Made by a program: the position numbers and the translations under genes | Source: Staphylococcus delphini | Lineage (GTDB): Bacteria; Bacillota; Bacilli; Staphylococcales; Staphylococcaceae | Length of the DNA stretch: 64,000 nucleotides | Assembly: GCF_900636325.1 (NCBI RefSeq) | Contig: NZ_LR134263.1 | Location: 62,001-126,000, forward strand | Reading direction: 5' to 3' | Shown here: piece by piece, positions 60,961-64,000 of the stretch | Numbering within the stretch: the first letter of the stretch is position 1 | How the letters are laid out: every line of letters starts with the position of its first letter | The notes under the pieces: model-generated | Told to the model about the DNA's origin: nothing | The model's input: only the letters and a program-made list of their open reading frames with translations | The model's database searches: none

Positions 60961-61881
60961 ATGAAAAAATTAACGACTGCAACAATCGCTACACTCGGTT
61001 TAATGACGTTCGGTTATGCCACACAAAATGACGCTGATGCGGCAGAACAAACGTTGACTGCTTCATACTCAGAAGCAACACATGACTATGTCACAATTGA
61101 CGAGCAAGGCAATCGTCATCATACATTAGATGGTGTATGGAATCCATCTATGTTTCAACAACAACTGTATCAATCTTCTTATGTAGATGCCCAAGGATAT
61201 ATGCACTATGTGTATTACACGACGACACAACAAATGAATGGTAATGATTACTCAGCTAGCTACTCACATGGCTACATTCGAGAAAATGGCTACCCAGGTT
61301 ATCAACAACGCCGTCATCAAACAGAAGCATACAATGCATCTTCGCAACAATGGCAAGTTAACACAACAGATCAATTAGGCCAAGCGACAACGACTCAAAA
61401 TCATGTACAACCCAGTCAATTGAGAACGGCGCCACAAAATACAAATGTACAAGCGAATACAGCAGAGTCAGATGGCCAAACAGCACGTGATGCAAGTTGG
61501 TTAAGAAGTCACCCTCAAATCCAACCTTATGGTCAATATCATGGGGGCGGTGCGCATTATGGCGTGGACTATGGTATGCCAGTTGGGACGCCGGTCCGTT
61601 CATTAACCAATGGTACAGTCATTGAAAGTGGTTGGAGCCCATATGGTGGAGGTAACCAAATTACTATTCAAGAAGAAGATAGCAATCATTATCAATGGTA
61701 TATGCACATGAGTCAATTAAATGTCCAAAAAGGTGACCGTGTGACTGAAGGACAACAAATTGGATTGTCAGGGAATACAGGTAACTCAACTGCACCGCAT
61801 TTACACTTCCAACGTATGTCAGGTGGTGTAGGCAACCAATATGCCGTCAATCCAACAAGTTATTTAGCAAGCAAATCATAA
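60961..61881 (+). CDS. lytM: Peptidoglycan hydrolase LytM (M23 glycylglycine endopeptidase)
   Basis: A 306-residue secreted zinc peptidase that cuts pentaglycine bridges. Signal peptide residues 1-28 (cleavage after ADA) are followed by an N-terminal occluding domain to about 185 and an M23 domain. Zinc ligands and catalytic residues: HYGVDYGMP (His, Asp), QWYMHMSQL (His) and TAPHLHFQRMSGG (His-x-His). The N-terminal region keeps the Asn-containing HHTLDGVWNPSMF segment that holds the latent Asn. TGGAGG precedes the ATG. Confidence 0.95.
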   Translation: MKKLTTATIATLGLMTFGYATQNDADAAEQTLTASYSEATHDYVTIDEQGNRHHTLDGVWNPSMFQQQLYQSSYVDAQGYMHYVYYTTTQQMNGNDYSASYSHGYIRENGYPGYQQRRHQTEAYNASSQQWQVNTTDQLGQATTTQNHVQPSQLRTAPQNTNVQANTAESDGQTARDASWLRSHPQIQPYGQYHGGGAHYGVDYGMPVGTPVRSLTNGTVIESGWSPYGGGNQITIQEEDSNHYQWYMHMSQLNVQKGDRVTEGQQIGLSGNTGNSTAPHLHFQRMSGGVGNQYAVNPTSYLASKS

Positions 61882-61942
61882 CCGACGACAAGCCAATGAG
61901 ATAAGTTTTATTTGAAATAGACTGGGCACCGGTTAATCTATG

Positions 61943-61982
61943 CCCTCCAAAGTAGACATTAAACTATGTAAACTTTGGAGGG
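61943..61982. terminator. Terminator hairpin after lytM
   Basis: CCCTCCAAAGT pairs perfectly with ACTTTGGAGGG around 18 bases and is followed by TGTTTTG. It lies between convergent lytM and the DUF2178-like gene. GGGCA/TGCCC repeats flank it. Confidence 0.65.
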
Positions 61983-62005
61983 TGTTTTGATGCCCATCCC
62001 TTCTC

Positions 62006-62470
62006 CTATTTTAAATATAAAACAATCCAAATGAGTAAGTAGGCTGAAAAACCAACGATGATGGCTAGTCCTAGAAATAGCAAACTGATAGCATAGAAAT
62101 GAACAATATTCAATACGAGTAGCTTTGCCAATAAAGCGATGATAACGGTGGCTAAAAAAAGGACGATGAGTGTAAAAATTAAAGCCTTATATGCGCCAAT
62201 ACTTGCTTTGTGAGAAATAACCGCCTCTCTCTCATCTGAAATACTAAATTCCCCTTTCTTCATATCGTAATGCTGATCAAATCTACTGTAAATCACCCGT
62301 GATACACCAAATAATAATAACCATATTGTTAAAGCAAACGAATAAACGCCAAATGATAATTGAAATTGATAACTTTCGACTTTGAAGTTATGAATTATTT
62401 CGAATGATGCGGCTAATAGTAATAAAGTAGTAATAATATTCCCTGTTTGTTCAAAAATAACTTTTTTCAT
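62006..62470 (-). CDS. Four-helix membrane protein, DUF2178-like
   Basis: A 154-residue protein with four helices: about 10-30, 38-60, 95-118 and 125-150. The cytosolic loop FSISDEREAVISHKASIGAY is the type seen in DUF2178-like proteins. It starts directly after the stop of the XRE regulator gene, a pairing common in Firmicutes in which the regulator controls its membrane partner. Function unknown. Confidence 0.75.
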   Translation of the reverse strand: MKKVIFEQTGNIITTLLLLAASFEIIHNFKVESYQFQLSFGVYSFALTIWLLLFGVSRVIYSRFDQHYDMKKGEFSISDEREAVISHKASIGAYKALIFTLIVLFLATVIIALLAKLLVLNIVHFYAISLLFLGLAIIVGFSAYLLIWIVLYLK

Positions 62471-62671
62471 TTATTCATCCTTTAGTGTAAAAATTTTGTT
62501 AACATCAACATCAAGGGCTTTAGCGATATTCAAAGCTAAAAGCAATGACGGCGTATAATTTCCTTTTTCTAACGATATAATGGTCCTTCTTGTCACCCCC
62601 ACTAAGTGACTTAATTCTAATTGGGTGAATCCTGCTTTTTTTCTCATTTCGGCTACCTTATTCTCAATCAT
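62471..62671 (-). CDS. Small XRE-family HTH regulator
   Basis: A 66-residue protein that is almost only an HTH_3 domain: [22 protein letters not shown] then [21 protein letters not shown]. No effector domain, like the YozG/YgzD group. TTAAGGGG precedes the ATG. Its stop touches the start of the membrane protein gene. Probably represses its own promoter at the palindrome upstream. Confidence 0.85.
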   Translation of the reverse strand: MIENKVAEMRKKAGFTQLELSHLVGVTRRTIISLEKGNYTPSLLLALNIAKALDVDVNKIFTLKDE

Positions 62672-62710
62672 CTTAACCCCTTAATTGTAAAATTCTGACT
62701 ATTTAGAAAA

Positions 62711-62761
62711 AATATAGCATAAACGCCAGAAAAAGTGAAGTTTATTTCACTTTTTCTGGCG
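62711..62761 (-). promoter_or_regulatory. XRE operon promoter with a 16-bp palindromic operator
   Basis: CGCCAGAAAAAGTGAA and TTCACTTTTTCTGGCG (62724-62761) form a perfect 16-bp inverted repeat. On the minus strand TTCACT (62739-62734) and TATATT (62716-62711) are 17 bp apart, so the palindrome overlaps the -35. A regulator bound there would shut the operon. Confidence 0.6.
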
Positions 62762-62977
62762 CATATGTGATTGTATGAAAAAGCCTATGCCATTTATCAT
62801 AATTAACACCAAAATATTTTCTTGCATTTTAATGAGGCTACAGTGCGTCCAGTTGATGGCTACATCTTTTTTATTGTCCTTCAAAACGTGTTCAACTTAA
62901 CATTGCGTTGGAGCAGCGCCAATATTTTTGACGAGACTGGGGACAAGAATGATGTCTCACCTTCATTCGTTAATAAG
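62762..62977. other. Non-coding stretch
   Basis: No intact gene. A TGGGGACA/TGTCTCA sequence near 62938-62957 is a weak member of the staphylococcal GGGAC hairpin type. Confidence 0.3.
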
Positions 62978-63019
62978 AAAAAAGCCGTTAAATTCTAAAA
63001 ATGAATTTTAACGGCTTTC
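62978..63019 (-). terminator. Terminator of the LPXTG protein gene
   Basis: AAAGCCGTTAAAATTC pairs with GAATTTAACGGCTTT with one bulge; TTTTTTC follows on the minus strand. It lies about 110 bp past the stop. Confidence 0.85.
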
Positions 63020-63127
63020 TTAAAAGCGCTTGAATGTCTATGTCTCTGCTTCATTTTTTGAGCGCAAATTTAGAGATAAAGCTACAAATTTACATCGCTT
63101 ACTTGCATGATCAGCAGTTTAAATAGG

Positions 63128-64000
63128 TTATTTTTCTTTACGATGACGTCTTAATCCCAATACTGTCAAGACAGCGCCTAACAGCATCGCCATTAACGGA
63201 CCTCGTGTATTTTGAGGGGTGTCACCTGTTGCTGGTAATTTTGACGTATGTGCCGCTTGTGTTTGCATCGCTGCTTTATTCATTGATGTTTGCAACGTTG
63301 TACTAGCAGTCATCGCATGTGGTACGTCGTGCATCATCTGTTGTTGTCCAGTTGTATCATTCATCATCGCTTGTGGCATTTGTGTGACGACAGTGTTCAC
63401 GTGACTTGATGACGCCCCCTGACTGTTCATCTGTGTGCCTGTGCCCTGACTGGCTGTCGAACTTTGTGTGTGTACTTCTGTCGTTGTGGCAGGAGGGGTT
63501 GGTTCAGTAGTCATGACTGAAGTATCTGTTGTACTTTCACCTTTACCCTCTGTTTGACCAGGAGCATTCCCGTTGTTCGTCGTGTCAGTAGTCGTGCTAG
63601 GATTGTTCGGATCTGTAGTTGTCTTGTCTGGGTTGCTCGGATCTGTAGTCGTGTGATCTGGTTGCGTCGTCGGATTCTCAGGTGTAGGTGGTTCAACTTC
63701 ACGAATCATAAGGTTATCGAGAATGAAATCTTTTGTCCCTTCGAAGTTGATTTGATTGCCATCTTTCACACCTCTTGGATCATTAGGTGTTTTTGTTGAA
63801 TAAATACCGATCCAAGTTTGACCGTTTTCAGCTCCTGTCACTTTAAATGTCACACGTTTCGCTTTGCCACCATCGACGGTGTTTTTCAAAGGTGTTTGTT
63901 CGAAGTTGCGATTTTTTGAAATATCACCACTACCTGTAGCGAATGCGTACGTATCGTCAGAACCTGCTTCATAATCAAATGACACTTCATACGTTTTTCC
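63128..64000 (-). CDS. LPXTG cell-wall-anchored protein, C-terminal part
   Basis: Runs off the right end of the window; only the last 290 codons are present. From the window edge: a beta-rich domain (KTYEVSFDYEAGSDD ... TFKVTGAENGQTWIGIYS ... DFILDNLMIRE) like the galactose-binding modules at the C-terminus of GH101 endo-alpha-N-acetylgalactosaminidases. Then a Pro/Thr/Asn-Asp wall-spanning linker, a Ser/Thr/Gln-rich stretch, and the sortase signal LPATG followed by a hydrophobic helix and RRHRKEK. A mucin-acting surface glycosidase is possible; the identity rests on the missing N-terminal part. Confidence 0.85.
   Translation of the reverse strand, partial: GKTYEVSFDYEAGSDDTYAFATGSGDISKNRNFEQTPLKNTVDGGKAKRVTFKVTGAENGQTWIGIYSTKTPNDPRGVKDGNQINFEGTKDFILDNLMIREVEPPTPENPTTQPDHTTTDPSNPDKTTTDPNNPSTTTDTTNNGNAPGQTEGKGESTTDTSVMTTEPTPPATTTEVHTQSSTASQGTGTQMNSQGASSSHVNTVVTQMPQAMMNDTTGQQQMMHDVPHAMTASTTLQTSMNKAAMQTQAAHTSKLPATGDTPQNTRGPLMAMLLGAVLTVLGLRRHRKEK

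Noticed and set aside
61943-61982. Hairpin after lytM as an insertion-sequence end
   Set aside because: No transposase, no direct repeats and no second end found; a terminator between convergent genes explains it.
63390-63410. CACGTG core as a second parS candidate
   Set aside because: Flanking bases do not fit the consensus and it lies in the Ser/Thr-rich coding region of the LPXTG protein.

Overview
The window is a low-GC, AT-rich Firmicutes chromosome segment whose gene content is staphylococcal: an arginine deiminase (arc) operon, a LytM cell-wall hydrolase, an Atl-type amidase domain, a FemA/B-family peptidyltransferase, an LPXTG surface protein with an LPATG sorting signal, and a type III-A CRISPR-Cas locus whose repeats end in the ACGAGAAC crRNA tag known from staphylococci. 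The homogentisate pathway points to an animal-associated species of the S. hyicus/intermedius type rather than S. aureus, but the species is not certain. No rRNA or tRNA gene was seen.

Layout. 1-4.2 kb: arcA-arcB on the minus strand, divergent argR, and an exported alpha/beta hydrolase. 4.2-8.1 kb: a minus-strand unit of ABC ATPase, permease, DesK-like kinase and NarL-type regulator with 4-bp overlaps, then a DUF4870 protein. 8.4-12.5 kb: secreted amidase, YagU-like membrane protein, FMN reductase, a small membrane protein and a LysR regulator. 12.5-15.1 kb: an M20 amidohydrolase and YfcC-family transporter operon. 15.2-15.8 kb: non-coding DNA with a near-parS sequence and the CRISPR leader. 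15.8-17.35 kb: CRISPR array of 21 good repeats plus one degenerate end repeat, 21 spacers. 17.7-26.3 kb: cas1-cas2-cas10-csm2-csm3-csm4-csm5-csm6-cas6 in one tight plus-strand operon closed by a terminator. 26.4-27.9 kb: a decayed methyltransferase fused to a truncated DUF418 gene. 28.2-36 kb: arylamine N-acetyltransferase, esterase, MFS drug exporter with DUF4811 partner and divergent TetR, a broken hydrolase, a FemA/B-like protein. 36-46.7 kb: a malto-oligosaccharide locus with a LacI regulator, two Gfo/Idh/MocA dehydrogenases, a TIM-barrel isomerase, a GH13 alpha-glucosidase and a convergent malK-malE-malF-malG operon. 47-51.6 kb: CPA2 antiporter with its regulatory subunit, divergent from a 4Fe-4S protein and ring-cleaving dioxygenase, then an MFS transporter. 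52-60.6 kb: a complete homogentisate-to-acetyl-CoA route with an aromatic-acid transporter. 61-64 kb: lytM, an XRE/membrane-protein pair, and the end of an LPXTG surface protein that runs off the window.

Regulation is unusually readable. cre-like (CcpA) sites lie at arcA, the M20 operon, and both homogentisate units. Three LacI-type operators bind together the two halves of the maltodextrin locus. A GTATA-N5-TATAC box, the known QsrR motif, sits on the promoter of the ring-cleaving dioxygenase. A WalR box lies upstream of lytM.

The best leads for undescribed biology are: the 312-residue protein of unknown function in a homogentisate operon that has no glutathione-type maleylacetoacetate isomerase; the dehydrogenase/isomerase set in the maltodextrin locus, which resembles oxidoreductive glycoside cleavage; and the CRISPR spacers, most of which read as protein-coding only on the strand opposite to the crRNA, several of them across Shine-Dalgarno/start regions.
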